Positions 9,951 through 18,575 of a stretch of 64,000 bases of DNA are shown in pieces. Origin of the DNA: Bacteroidota bacterium (GTDB lineage Bacteria > Bacteroidota > Bacteroidia > Bacteroidales > Bacteroidaceae). Under the pieces are notes generated by a model, which was given only the letters and a program-made list of their open reading frames with translations, made no database searches and had not been told where the DNA came from. Numbering within the stretch: position 1 is the stretch's first letter; every line of letters begins with the position of its first letter. The position numbers and the translations under genes are program-made. The stretch is taken from the NCBI GenBank assembly GCA_023426145.1, contig JAFABG010000003.1, forward strand, positions 62,001-126,000. The letters are read 5' to 3'.

Positions 9951-11288
9951 ATGAATTTACGAATAACTTTTTTTGCTTTTTTATGTTGTTGTGTTTCAAC
10001 TGTCCTTCGTGCTGAGCGAGTAGATATGCTGAAAGCCGGTGCTAAGGCAAATGGTAAAGTACTAAATACTCGACTGATAAACTCTACTATCGATCGACTC
10101 AATCGTGGAGGGGGTGGTACTCTCTTCTTTCCTGCGGGTACTTATCTAACTGGCAGCATTCACATGAAAAGCAATATAACGCTTGAACTTGAAGCTGGTG
10201 CTACACTACTTTTCTCAGATCACTTTGATGAGTATCTTCCTTATGTAGAAGTGCGTCATGAGGGTGTAATGATGAACAGTTTCCAGCCTTTAATATATGC
10301 TGTAGATGCAGAAAACATAACGATTAAAGGAGAAGGTAAGCTTGACGGACAAGGGAAAAAATGGTGGATGGAGTTCTTTCGCGTGATGATCGATTTACAA
10401 GATAACGGTATGCGTGATATAAATAAGTATCAATCAATGTGGGATGCAGCTAATGATACTACAGCGATATATGCTGAGACCAATAAAGATTATGTAAGTA
10501 CGCTTCAGCGTCGTTTCTTTCGACCACCGTTCATTCAACCCATTCGTTGTAAGAATGTGAAAATTGAAGGTGTGAAGATTGTTAATTCTCCTTTCTGGAC
10601 TGTTAATCCACAATTCTGCGATAATGTAACGATTAAAGCGATTACCATTCACAATGTACCCTCACCTAATACAGACGGAATAAATCCCGAATCATGTAAA
10701 AATGTGCATATTAGCGATTGTAATATTTCCGTTGGAGACGATTGCATTACCATAAAATCGGGTAGAGATGCACAAGCCCGTCGATTAGGAATGGCATGTG
10801 AAAATATAACAATAACGAATTGTACAATGCTTTCAGGGCATGGTGGAGTTGTTATTGGGAGCGAGATGAGTGGCGACGTTCGCAAAGTGACAATCTCAAA
10901 TTGTGTTTTCGATGGAACAGATCGTGGTATTCGCATTAAATCGACTCGTGGAAGAGGAGGAATCGTAGAGGATATACGTGTGAGTAATATTGTGATGAGT
11001 AATATCAAGCAAGAAGCTATTGTGTTCAATTTAAAATATAGCAAAATGCCTGCTGAACCGAAAAGTGAACGTACACCGATCTTCCGTAATATACATATTA
11101 GTGGGATGACTGCAACGGATGTGAAAACACCGATTAAGATAGTTGGGCTAGAAGAAGCACCAATTACAGATATTGTGTTACGCGATATTCATGTCCGTGG
11201 AGCAAAACAAAAATCCATCTTTGAGGATTGTGAACGTATCACGCTGGACAATGTCGTTGTAGATGGTGAAGACATTCAACTGAAATAA
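9951..11288 (+). CDS. GH28 polygalacturonase (BT1018-like)
   Basis: A 445-residue exported beta-helix hydrolase of the galacturonan backbone. I chose ATG 9951 because the signal peptide MNLRITFFAFLCCC...VLRA begins there. The in-frame ATG at 9876 would add 25 polar residues and overlap the rhamnosidase gene. The GH28 signature residues are complete: NTDG with Asp242, GDDC with Asp263-Asp264, GHGG with His297, and RIKS downstream. A normal inverting polygalacturonase active site is therefore predicted. A TTLFFPAGTYLTG-like start of the helix and repeated N-x-x-I strand turns support the fold. In the RG-II setting it would trim the backbone once side chains are shortened. Fourth gene of the site-A unit. 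Confidence 0.93.
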   Translation: MNLRITFFAFLCCCVSTVLRAERVDMLKAGAKANGKVLNTRLINSTIDRLNRGGGGTLFFPAGTYLTGSIHMKSNITLELEAGATLLFSDHFDEYLPYVEVRHEGVMMNSFQPLIYAVDAENITIKGEGKLDGQGKKWWMEFFRVMIDLQDNGMRDINKYQSMWDAANDTTAIYAETNKDYVSTLQRRFFRPPFIQPIRCKNVKIEGVKIVNSPFWTVNPQFCDNVTIKAITIHNVPSPNTDGINPESCKNVHISDCNISVGDDCITIKSGRDAQARRLGMACENITITNCTMLSGHGGVVIGSEMSGDVRKVTISNCVFDGTDRGIRIKSTRGRGGIVEDIRVSNIVMSNIKQEAIVFNLKYSKMPAEPKSERTPIFRNIHISGMTATDVKTPIKIVGLEEAPITDIVLRDIHVRGAKQKSIFEDCERITLDNVVVDGEDIQLK

Positions 11289-11319
11289 AGCTTTATCATA
11301 CAATTTTAATTTTATAATA

Positions 11320-13284
11320 ATGAAAAAAATTCTATTTTCGATGCTTCTTGCTGCTTCTCTTTCTACACAAGGGCAAGCGCAGACATACGAGACGGAGTTT
11401 GCCCGTCCCCTAAATCAAGTACTAACAGATATTCAACATCGCTTTGGCATTCGCTTAAAATATGATATTGATACGGTGGGTAAAGTGTTACCTTTTGCCG
11501 ATTTTCGCATACGTCCGTATTCTGTAGAAGAATCATTAACTAATGTATTAGCGCCGTTTGACTACAAATTTGTGAAGCAGAAGGGGAATATGTATAAATT
11601 AAAGGTTTATGAATATCCTCGACGCACAGATGCTGATGGAGAAAAAATGTTGAATTACCTCAATACCTTATATTCAGACAAACAGAGTTTTGAACTTCGT
11701 TCAGACTCATTACGTAAAGAAGTTCGTCAGCGATTGGGTATTGATCGATTACTATCTCAATGTGTAAACTCAAAGCCCATTTTATCAATAATACGTAAGT
11801 TTGATGGTTATACAGTGCAAAATTTTGCACTTGAAACCCTACCTGGACTCTACGTTTGTGGCTCAATCTACACTCCAAAATCTAAAGGGAAACATGCGCT
11901 TATCATCTGTCCTAATGGCCATTTTGGAGGTGGACGCTATAGAGAAGACCAACAACAGCGCATGGGAACTCTAGCTCGTATGGGCGCCATTTGTGTGGAT
12001 TATGACTTATTTGGTTGGGGAGAATCTATACTTCAAGTTGGCAGTGCAGCGCATAGAAGTAGTGCAGCACATGTTATTCAAGCAATGAATGGCGTTTTGA
12101 TTTTAGATTATATGCTTTCATCGCGCAAGGATGTGGATACACAACGTATTGGTGCTAATGGTGGATCTGGCGGTGGTACACATACGATATTATTAAGTAC
12201 TATAGATGACCGATTTACAGCTTCTGCTCCTGTAGTAAGTTTAGCTTCTCATTTCGATGGTGGATGTCCTTGCGAGAGTGGCATGCCTATTCAACTTTCG
12301 GCAGGGGGGACTTGTAATGCAGAATTAGCAGCGACTTTTGCTCCTCGGCCTCAATTAGTTGTTTCTGATGGTGGAGATTGGACAGCAAGTGTGCCTACTC
12401 TTGAGTTCCCTTATTTGAAACACATATATGGTTTCTTTGGAGCTGAAAGCAGCATTACTAATGTGCATTTACCCAAAGAAAAACATGACTTTGGACCTAA
12501 TAAAAGAAATGCAGTTTATGACTTCTTTGCGGATGTATTTAAATTGGACAAAACGAAGTTGGATGAAACGAAAGTAACCATAGAACCTGAGGAAGCGATG
12601 CACAGTTTCGGTGTGAAAGGAGAACTTATGCCTAAGGATGCAATCCGTTCCTTCGACAAAGTTGCAGCCTATTTTGATCAAAAAGCTTTTGCTACCTTGA
12701 AGTCTGATGCTGAACTTGAAAAGAAGGCTATGGATTGGGTGGCTTCATTGAATCTGACCGATGATAAGAAGGCTGGGTTCGCTGCAACAACTATCTACAA
12801 TCATCTTCGCCAGGTACGCGATTGGCACAACGATCATCCATATACGACGATACCAGCGGGTATTAATCCGCAAACAGGTAAACCGTTGAGTGATCTAGAC
12901 CGTCAAATGATCGCTGATTCTGCTATGCCTAAAGAGGTACATGCTAGACTGATGAAAGAACTACATAGAGTATTGACTGAGGAACAAATAGAACTGATTC
13001 TTGATCGATATACAGTGGGTAAAGTGGCTTTTACCATGAAAGGATATCAAGCAATTGTGCCTAACATGACTGAGGAGGAAACAGCTTTTGTACTAGAGCA
13101 ATTAAAGCTAGCACGTGAACAAGCTATCGATTATAAGAGCATGAAGCAGATCTCTGCTATTTTTGAAATCTACAAAACAAAATGTGAGCAATACTTTAAT
13201 CAGCATGGTCGAAATTGGCACCAGATGTTTAAAGATTATGTCAATAAAAGAAAGGCTGAGAAGCAAGCTCAAGAGAAAAAATAA
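11320..13284 (+). CDS. CE19-type pectin methylesterase with STN-like and DUF3826-like domains (BT1017-like)
   Basis: A 654-residue exported protein with three parts. Residues about 24-105 (FARPLNQVLTDIQ...GNMYKL) have the pattern of an STN (secretin/TonB short N-terminal) domain. Residues about 130-410 form an alpha/beta hydrolase with nucleophile Ser283 in GGSGGG, a GHFGGG loop and His389 in KEKHDFG. Residues about 465-640 resemble DUF3826: LTEEQIELIL, VGKVAFTMKGYQAIVPNMTE and LAREQAIDYKSM align with the stand-alone protein at 1882-2550. BT1017, which I recall as the founder of CE19 and a pectin methylesterase, is the closest family match. Its job would be to remove methyl esters so that PL1 and GH28 can act. 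Last gene of its unit; a bidirectional terminator follows. Confidence 0.85.
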   Translation: MKKILFSMLLAASLSTQGQAQTYETEFARPLNQVLTDIQHRFGIRLKYDIDTVGKVLPFADFRIRPYSVEESLTNVLAPFDYKFVKQKGNMYKLKVYEYPRRTDADGEKMLNYLNTLYSDKQSFELRSDSLRKEVRQRLGIDRLLSQCVNSKPILSIIRKFDGYTVQNFALETLPGLYVCGSIYTPKSKGKHALIICPNGHFGGGRYREDQQQRMGTLARMGAICVDYDLFGWGESILQVGSAAHRSSAAHVIQAMNGVLILDYMLSSRKDVDTQRIGANGGSGGGTHTILLSTIDDRFTASAPVVSLASHFDGGCPCESGMPIQLSAGGTCNAELAATFAPRPQLVVSDGGDWTASVPTLEFPYLKHIYGFFGAESSITNVHLPKEKHDFGPNKRNAVYDFFADVFKLDKTKLDETKVTIEPEEAMHSFGVKGELMPKDAIRSFDKVAAYFDQKAFATLKSDAELEKKAMDWVASLNLTDDKKAGFAATTIYNHLRQVRDWHNDHPYTTIPAGINPQTGKPLSDLDRQMIADSAMPKEVHARLMKELHRVLTEEQIELILDRYTVGKVAFTMKGYQAIVPNMTEEETAFVLEQLKLAREQAIDYKSMKQISAIFEIYKTKCEQYFNQHGRNWHQMFKDYVNKRKAEKQAQEKK

Positions 13285-13326
13285 AGTTAGGTATAGCATG
13301 TAGCTATACATGCATTTTCGATATCA

Positions 13327-13372
13327 AAAAGGCCTCTGTTGATTATACGAGATTAACAGAGGCCTTTTCTAT
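13327..13372. terminator. Bidirectional terminator between CE19 and SDR genes
   Basis: The perfect 14-base inverted repeat AAAAGGCCTCTGTT (13327-13340) pairs with AACAGAGGCCTTTT (13355-13368) around a 14-base loop. T runs follow on both strands. It separates two convergent genes and serves both. Confidence 0.9.
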
Positions 13373-13389
13373 TTTATGCTACTTCTGAT

Positions 13390-14229
13390 TTAAATATAGA
13401 TCATTTTCTTCGTCATTCCTCCATCAATTGTGATGTTCTCTCCATTGATGAAATCATTTTCCTCATGACACAGGAATAAGCACATGTTCGCTATATCTTC
13501 AGGTTTTCCCACACGTTGAGAGAAGTGTTGTGAATGGTCCTCTAGTGATAATTGATTATAGTCATTGGTTTGTATCCATCCAGGGGAAATGGAGTTTACA
13601 GTAATATTCAATTCTGAAAGCGATGCTGCCAGCGCATGTGTGAGTGAATAAATGCCTCCTTTTGAGGCGGCATAGGCTTCACTTCCCGGTTCACTCATCA
13701 AATATCTTGTAGAACAAATATTCACTATTCTTCCATACGAATGAAGAGATGCTTTTCTTTTTCGATGTATGGCTAATCTTCTTGAAGTGACAAAAACAGG
13801 GCGAAGGTTAACGGATAGAATTTGATCAAATTCCTCTATGGTTGTTTCTGTGAGCGACAAAAACTTGCTTACACCCACATTATTAATGATAATATCCATA
13901 TCGCCCCACTCACTAAGAATCGTTTGCATACAATTTTCTAGTTGCTCGATATGGCTTACATCAACAGCATAGAATATTGCTCCAGTATGTTCAGCCGTTA
14001 GTTTGCCTTCAGTTTCGTCATTATCGCAAAAAGCGACTCGGAATCCCTTCTTGCAAAAAGCTTCAACTATTGCTTTCCCAATTCCTTTTGCTCCACCGGT
14101 TATGAATACTCGTTTCTTTAGATTATCTAATGAAGGCGTTTTTTTCTTCCCATGCTTCTGCGTCTGTTTCCAAGCTGCCTTTCTTGCTTCATACTGCTCT
14201 TGTTGTCTTTCGATATAATTATCTGCCAT
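13390..14229 (-). CDS. SDR-family oxidoreductase inside the RG-II locus
   Basis: A 279-residue cytoplasmic short-chain dehydrogenase/reductase. The Rossmann motif TGGAKGIG (about 45-52), NNVG, the active-site YAASK (Tyr and Lys), and a C-terminal GENITIDGG typical of classical SDRs are all present, so an active NAD(P)-dependent enzyme is predicted. Unusually, about 35 basic, polar residues precede the first strand (MADNYIERQQEQYEARKAAWKQ...). It is the only reverse-strand gene among the RG-II enzymes, has no signal peptide, and has its own -7 box at 14,272-14,279. It might process a monosaccharide released from RG-II in the cytoplasm, but nothing in the sequence shows a substrate. Confidence 0.85.
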   Translation of the reverse strand: MADNYIERQQEQYEARKAAWKQTQKHGKKKTPSLDNLKKRVFITGGAKGIGKAIVEAFCKKGFRVAFCDNDETEGKLTAEHTGAIFYAVDVSHIEQLENCMQTILSEWGDMDIIINNVGVSKFLSLTETTIEEFDQILSVNLRPVFVTSRRLAIHRKRKASLHSYGRIVNICSTRYLMSEPGSEAYAASKGGIYSLTHALAASLSELNITVNSISPGWIQTNDYNQLSLEDHSQHFSQRVGKPEDIANMCLFLCHEENDFINGENITIDGGMTKKMIYI

Positions 14230-14271
14230 GTATTGCTATACTTTTGCTATTATATATTCATGATTAATTGA

Positions 14272-14279
14272 CAAATATA
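14272..14279 (-). promoter_or_regulatory. Bacteroidetes -7 box of the SDR gene
   Basis: Read on the reverse strand, 14,279-14,272 is TATATTTG, matching TAnnTTTG. It lies 43 bases before the SDR start. No clear TTTG -33 box is present at the expected distance. Confidence 0.5.
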
Positions 14280-14515
14280 GGCATTTACTGAGTAATACCC
14301 GGTAAAATCCGAGAAAATCCTATAAGCATTATACTCGATTTCAGGTTGCTGCTGGTTGTTTCAATGAAATGCAGGATTAAAATTGATTGTAAGGGAGTTA
14401 AAAACAGGAATCATTGAGAAAGCGAAAATTGCATCCTAGTATTATTTATGGGAAAAAATATAAACGAATAGAATAAAAGTAATGTTTATCTATTAGCCTT
14501 CGCTTTTATTTTATT

Positions 14516-14545
14516 GAGTACAAAATCCCTATAATCACGTCTCTT
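14516..14545 (+). promoter_or_regulatory. Operator-like site B (GAGTACAAA-N13-CGTCTCTT)
   Basis: GAGTACAAA is at 14,516-14,524 and CGTCTCTT at 14,538-14,545, spaced by 13 bases. The site lies 45 bases before the GH127 start and would drive the GH127-GH141-GH78 unit. Confidence 0.7.
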
Positions 14546-14590
14546 CTTATAGATAAGTGTGTCAATTTTAAAATTATCCATATTAATTAA

Positions 14591-16687
14591 ATGAAACAGA
14601 TAAAGCTGTTACTTCTTTTAGCTTCCGCATCCGTCTCGGGAGCTTTTGCGCAGAGCAATGGGTTGACGGATATGAGTCAGAGCCGTTATGCAAAAATGGC
14701 AAATACAGGAATCAAGGATGTACATTGGACCAAAGGGTTTTGGGAAGATCGTTTTAAAGTGTTAAGCGAAACCTCTTTGCAAAGTATGTGGAACACCTGG
14801 AATACGCCTGAAATCTCTCATGGGTTCCGAAATTTTGAAATCGCTGCTGGCGAATGTAAAGGGGAACATTGGGGGCCTCCTTTCCATGACGGAGATATGT
14901 ATAAATGGCTAGAAGCTGTTGCGTCCGTGTATGCCGTTAATAAAGACCCGGAACTCGATAAATTAATGGATAGATTCATCTCTTGTGTAGTGAAAGCACA
15001 AAGGGAAGACGGCTATATTCATACACCTGTAATCATTGAAGAACTAAATAAAGGCATTGATAGCCATTCTTTATCCGATCATCATAAACAAACTGTAATT
15101 GGTACCAAAGTGGGTGCAGAAGACGAAAAGGGTGCTTTTGCTAATCGGTTGAATTTTGAGACATACAATTTAGGACACTTGATGATGGCAGGCATTATTC
15201 ATCGTCGCGCTACAGGAAAAACAATCTTGTTTGATGCAGCTGTTAAAGCTACGGATTTCCTTTGTCACTTTTATGAGACGGCATCTGCTGAACTAGCTCG
15301 TAATGCTATTTGTCCATCTCACTATATGGGGGTAGTGGAAATGTATCGTGCAACAGGTAATCCCCGCTATTTGGAATTATCAAAGAACTTGATTAATATC
15401 CGCGGTATGGTAGAAAACGGAACGGATGACAATCAGGATCGTATTCCATTCCGTAATCAATATCAAGCAATGGGACACGCTGTACGTGCTAATTATTTAT
15501 ATGCAGGCGTTGCAGATGTTTATGCTGAAACTGGTGAGCAACAGCTAATGAAAAACCTAACTAGTATTTGGAACGATATTGTTACTCGCAAAATGTATGT
15601 AACAGGAGCATGTGGAGCTCTTTATGATGGTACTTCACCTGATGGAACTTGCTATGAGCCGGACAGCATACAGAAAGTTCATCAGAGTTACGGTCGTCCT
15701 TATCAATTGCCAAACAGTACGGCACATAATGAAACTTGTGCTAATATAGGTAATATGCTTTTCAATTGGCGTATGCTTGAAGTTACGGGCGATGCTAAGT
15801 ATGCTGATATCGTTGAAACTTGTTTGTATAATAGCGTATTGAGTGGTATTAGTTTGGATGGAAAGAAATATTTCTATACAAATCCACTTCGTATCAGTTC
15901 TGATTTACCTTATACACTTCGTTGGCCAAAAGAGAGAACAGAATATATCAGTTGTTTTTGTTGCCCACCGAATACTTTACGTACGCTTTGTGAAGCACAA
16001 AATTATGCATATAGTTTAAGTGCTAAAGGTATTTACTGCAATTTATACGGTTCCAATTCGTTGACAACCGATTGGAATGGCAAGGGCGAGATTGACTTGG
16101 CGCAGGATACCGATTATCCTTGGGATGGAAATGTACGCCTAACGTTTAAAAAGTTGCCAAAAAAAGCCAGTGCTTTTTCTGTTTTTCTTCGTATACCAGA
16201 ATGGTGTGAAAATGCCACGTTGATGATCAATGGTAAGCAAGTGCAGATGGATGCGAAAGCCAATAGTTACGCTGAAATTAATCGTCAGTGGAAAAAAGGA
16301 GATGTTATTGAGTTTGTAATGGATATGCCTGTTCGCTTAATTGAAGCTAATCCGCTAGCAGAGGAAATACGTAATCAGGTGGCAATTAAAAGAGGTCCAT
16401 TAGTCTATTGTCTGGAAAGCATGGATCTTGAGAAAGGTGAAAAAATTGATGATGTGATTATTCCGTCTGATATTAAGTTGACTCCGAAAAAAATAACGAT
16501 TGAAGGTAGTCCTATCATGGCTCTTGAAGGAAAAGCACGTTTGTTATCTTCTTCATCATGGAAAGGGGTACTCTACCGTCCAGTGGTTAAAGAGGAGAAA
16601 ACAGTTGACGTTCGTTTGATTCCTTATTACGCATGGGGAAATAGAGGCAAAGGAGAAATGACTGTATGGATGCCTCTTGATAGATAA
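14591..16687 (+). CDS. GH127 glycosidase, BT1003-like (aceric acid hydrolase candidate)
   Basis: A 698-residue exported enzyme (signal peptide ending GAFAQ) of the former DUF1680 family. The zinc/cysteine centre known from GH127 is complete: Glu381 and Cys383 in NETC, then Cys455, Cys457 and Cys458 in SCFCCPPN. By alignment with HypBA1, Cys457 is the expected nucleophile. The (alpha/alpha)6 barrel is shown by GFWEDRFKVL, HDGDMYKWLEA and NLGHLMMAG, followed by C-terminal beta-sandwiches with FLRIPEWCENATLMING. Family members are beta-L-arabinofuranosidases, but the RG-II member BT1003 was reported to release L-aceric acid from side chain B. Gene order makes that role more likely here. Twelve bases separate it from the GH141 gene. 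Confidence 0.9.
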   Translation: MKQIKLLLLLASASVSGAFAQSNGLTDMSQSRYAKMANTGIKDVHWTKGFWEDRFKVLSETSLQSMWNTWNTPEISHGFRNFEIAAGECKGEHWGPPFHDGDMYKWLEAVASVYAVNKDPELDKLMDRFISCVVKAQREDGYIHTPVIIEELNKGIDSHSLSDHHKQTVIGTKVGAEDEKGAFANRLNFETYNLGHLMMAGIIHRRATGKTILFDAAVKATDFLCHFYETASAELARNAICPSHYMGVVEMYRATGNPRYLELSKNLINIRGMVENGTDDNQDRIPFRNQYQAMGHAVRANYLYAGVADVYAETGEQQLMKNLTSIWNDIVTRKMYVTGACGALYDGTSPDGTCYEPDSIQKVHQSYGRPYQLPNSTAHNETCANIGNMLFNWRMLEVTGDAKYADIVETCLYNSVLSGISLDGKKYFYTNPLRISSDLPYTLRWPKERTEYISCFCCPPNTLRTLCEAQNYAYSLSAKGIYCNLYGSNSLTTDWNGKGEIDLAQDTDYPWDGNVRLTFKKLPKKASAFSVFLRIPEWCENATLMINGKQVQMDAKANSYAEINRQWKKGDVIEFVMDMPVRLIEANPLAEEIRNQVAIKRGPLVYCLESMDLEKGEKIDDVIIPSDIKLTPKKITIEGSPIMALEGKARLLSSSSWKGVLYRPVVKEEKTVDVRLIPYYAWGNRGKGEMTVWMPLDR

Positions 16688-16699
16688 CACAAGGTAGAA

Positions 16700-18574
16700 A
16701 TGAAAGGTAAAAAGATGAAAAAGGTATTAGCAACTCTTTTTAGCATATGCTTAGCTCAAATGGTGTTGGCTGGTGAAATTTGGGTTTCTCCGCAGGGCAA
16801 CGACTTTAATGAGGGCACGCATCAACGTCCAAAGGCAACACTGACTGCAGCTTTACGTCAGGCTCGCGAATGGCGTCGTACTGAAAATCAGAATGTTAAA
16901 GGTGGAATTACGATCTATATGGAAGGTGGAACCTATGCACTATATGAGCCGGTTTTCATACGTCCAGAAGATAGCGGTACACCTGATAGCCCGACCATTA
17001 TTCGGTCTGCTTCAAATGAGAGTGTAACATTGAGCGGTGGAGTACAAATCACAGGATGGAAAAAACAAGGAAAGATTTGGGTAGCTGATGTTCCTATGTT
17101 CAACGGGCGCCCATTTGATTTTCGTCAGTTGTGGGTGAATGGAGAAAAAGCTATTCGTGCACGTGATGTCGATGACTTTGAAAAAATGTATCGTATTCGT
17201 AGCGTCGATGAGAAAAACCAAATACTTTATGTGCCTGCTTCAGCTGTCCGTAAATTGGTGAATGCAAAAGGAACATTAAAGGCTCCTTTCGCTGAAATGG
17301 TCTTGCATGAAATGTGGTGTGTGGCTAATCTTCGTATTCGTGCTATTGACATAGTAGGGGATAGTGCTGCTGTACGTTTTCATCAACCAGAAAGCCGGAT
17401 TCAGTTTGAACATCCATGGCCAAGACCTATGGTGACTACCGATGGGCATAATTCAGCTTTTTATCTGACTAATGCACGCGAACTATTAGATATACCCGGC
17501 GAATGGTATCATGATATAAATACACATAAACTTTATTATTATCCACGAAAAGGACAAGATATGAAGTTGGATGCTACAGAGGCTATTGTCCCTGCTGTGG
17601 AAACGTTGGTGCAAGTGGAAGGAACATTTGATCGTCCCGTTTCGCATATTCGTTTTGAAGGAATTAGTTTTTCTCATACGACCTGGATGCGTCCCTCCGA
17701 AAAAGGTCATGTCCCTCTACAGGCAGGTATGTATCTAACAGATGGATATCGGATTGATCCGAAAATGGAACGTGATTATGAGAATCACCCATTAGATAAT
17801 CAGGGTTGGTTAGGACGTCCGGCAACGGCTGTTAGTGTTACAGCTGCCAATCAGATTGATTTTAATCGTTGCCGTTTTGAACATTTGGGATCAACGGGAC
17901 TAGATTATAAAGAAGGGACACATGGTGGTGTAGTTTTAGGATGTCTTTTTCGCGATATTGCTGGAAATGGATTTGTAGCAGGAAGTTTCTCACCGGCTGC
18001 TCAAGAAACTCATTTACCGTATGATCCAGCAGATCGTAGAGAATTGTGCACGAATCTGCTAATCAATAATTGTTATTTCACAGAAATAGGCAATGAGGAT
18101 TGGGGCTGTTTAGCGATCACCGCTGGATTTGTTAGCGATATCACTATCGAGCATAATGAAATTTGTGAAGTGCCATATAGTGGAATTAATCTAGGCTGGG
18201 GGTGGACTCAAACGGTGAACTCGATGAGAAATAACAAGGTTCATGCCAATTTGATACACCATTATGCCAAGCACATGTATGATGTGGCAGGAATTTACAC
18301 TCTCGGCTCTCAACCTAAGAGCTATATAACAGAGAATTGTGTTCATAGTATATATAAACCTGGGTATGCACATGATCCCAATCATTGGTTTTACCTTTAT
18401 ACGGATGAAGGCTCATCATTTATCACAGTTCGTGATAATTGGACAGAAGGAGATAAATATCTGAAGAACGCGAATGGACCAGGTAACGTTTGGGAGAATA
18501 ATGGGCCACAAGTAGATGCAGGAATTCGCGAACGAGCTGGACTTGAAGCAGAATATATAGATCTGAAGAAATAG
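16700..18574 (+). CDS. GH141 beta-helix glycosidase, BT1002-like (alpha-L-fucosidase candidate)
   Basis: A 624-residue exported parallel beta-helix protein. A signal peptide (ending MVLAGE) leads to WVSPQGNDFNEGTHQRPKAT, the usual opening of this fold. Repeated helix turns follow, such as INNCYFTEIGNEDWG, HNEICEVPYSGINLGWGW and DVAGIYTLGSQPKSYITEN. These match the GH141 family, whose RG-II member BT1002 removes alpha-L-fucose from side chain A (from memory). Two ATGs, 16,700 and 16,715, are possible. Both give a usable signal peptide and I kept the first. It sits between GH127 and GH78 with 12 bases before and 1 after. Catalytic residues not assigned. Confidence 0.83.
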   Translation: MKGKKMKKVLATLFSICLAQMVLAGEIWVSPQGNDFNEGTHQRPKATLTAALRQAREWRRTENQNVKGGITIYMEGGTYALYEPVFIRPEDSGTPDSPTIIRSASNESVTLSGGVQITGWKKQGKIWVADVPMFNGRPFDFRQLWVNGEKAIRARDVDDFEKMYRIRSVDEKNQILYVPASAVRKLVNAKGTLKAPFAEMVLHEMWCVANLRIRAIDIVGDSAAVRFHQPESRIQFEHPWPRPMVTTDGHNSAFYLTNARELLDIPGEWYHDINTHKLYYYPRKGQDMKLDATEAIVPAVETLVQVEGTFDRPVSHIRFEGISFSHTTWMRPSEKGHVPLQAGMYLTDGYRIDPKMERDYENHPLDNQGWLGRPATAVSVTAANQIDFNRCRFEHLGSTGLDYKEGTHGGVVLGCLFRDIAGNGFVAGSFSPAAQETHLPYDPADRRELCTNLLINNCYFTEIGNEDWGCLAITAGFVSDITIEHNEICEVPYSGINLGWGWTQTVNSMRNNKVHANLIHHYAKHMYDVAGIYTLGSQPKSYITENCVHSIYKPGYAHDPNHWFYLYTDEGSSFITVRDNWTEGDKYLKNANGPGNVWENNGPQVDAGIRERAGLEAEYIDLKK

Positions 18575-18575
18575 A

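Larger units (their letters stand above)
14230..14590. other. 361-base divergent intergenic region
   Basis: This gap separates the reverse-strand SDR from the GH127 gene. The SDR promoter lies near 14,272 and operator-like site B at 14,516-14,545. Between about 14,285 and 14,510 I see only AT-rich sequence with no reading frame, hairpin or repeat that stands out. Confidence 0.6.

Noticed and set aside
10649..11044. Reverse-strand open frame of 131 codons inside the GH28 gene
   Set aside because: It is antisense to intact polygalacturonase motifs and has a low-complexity, unstructured composition.
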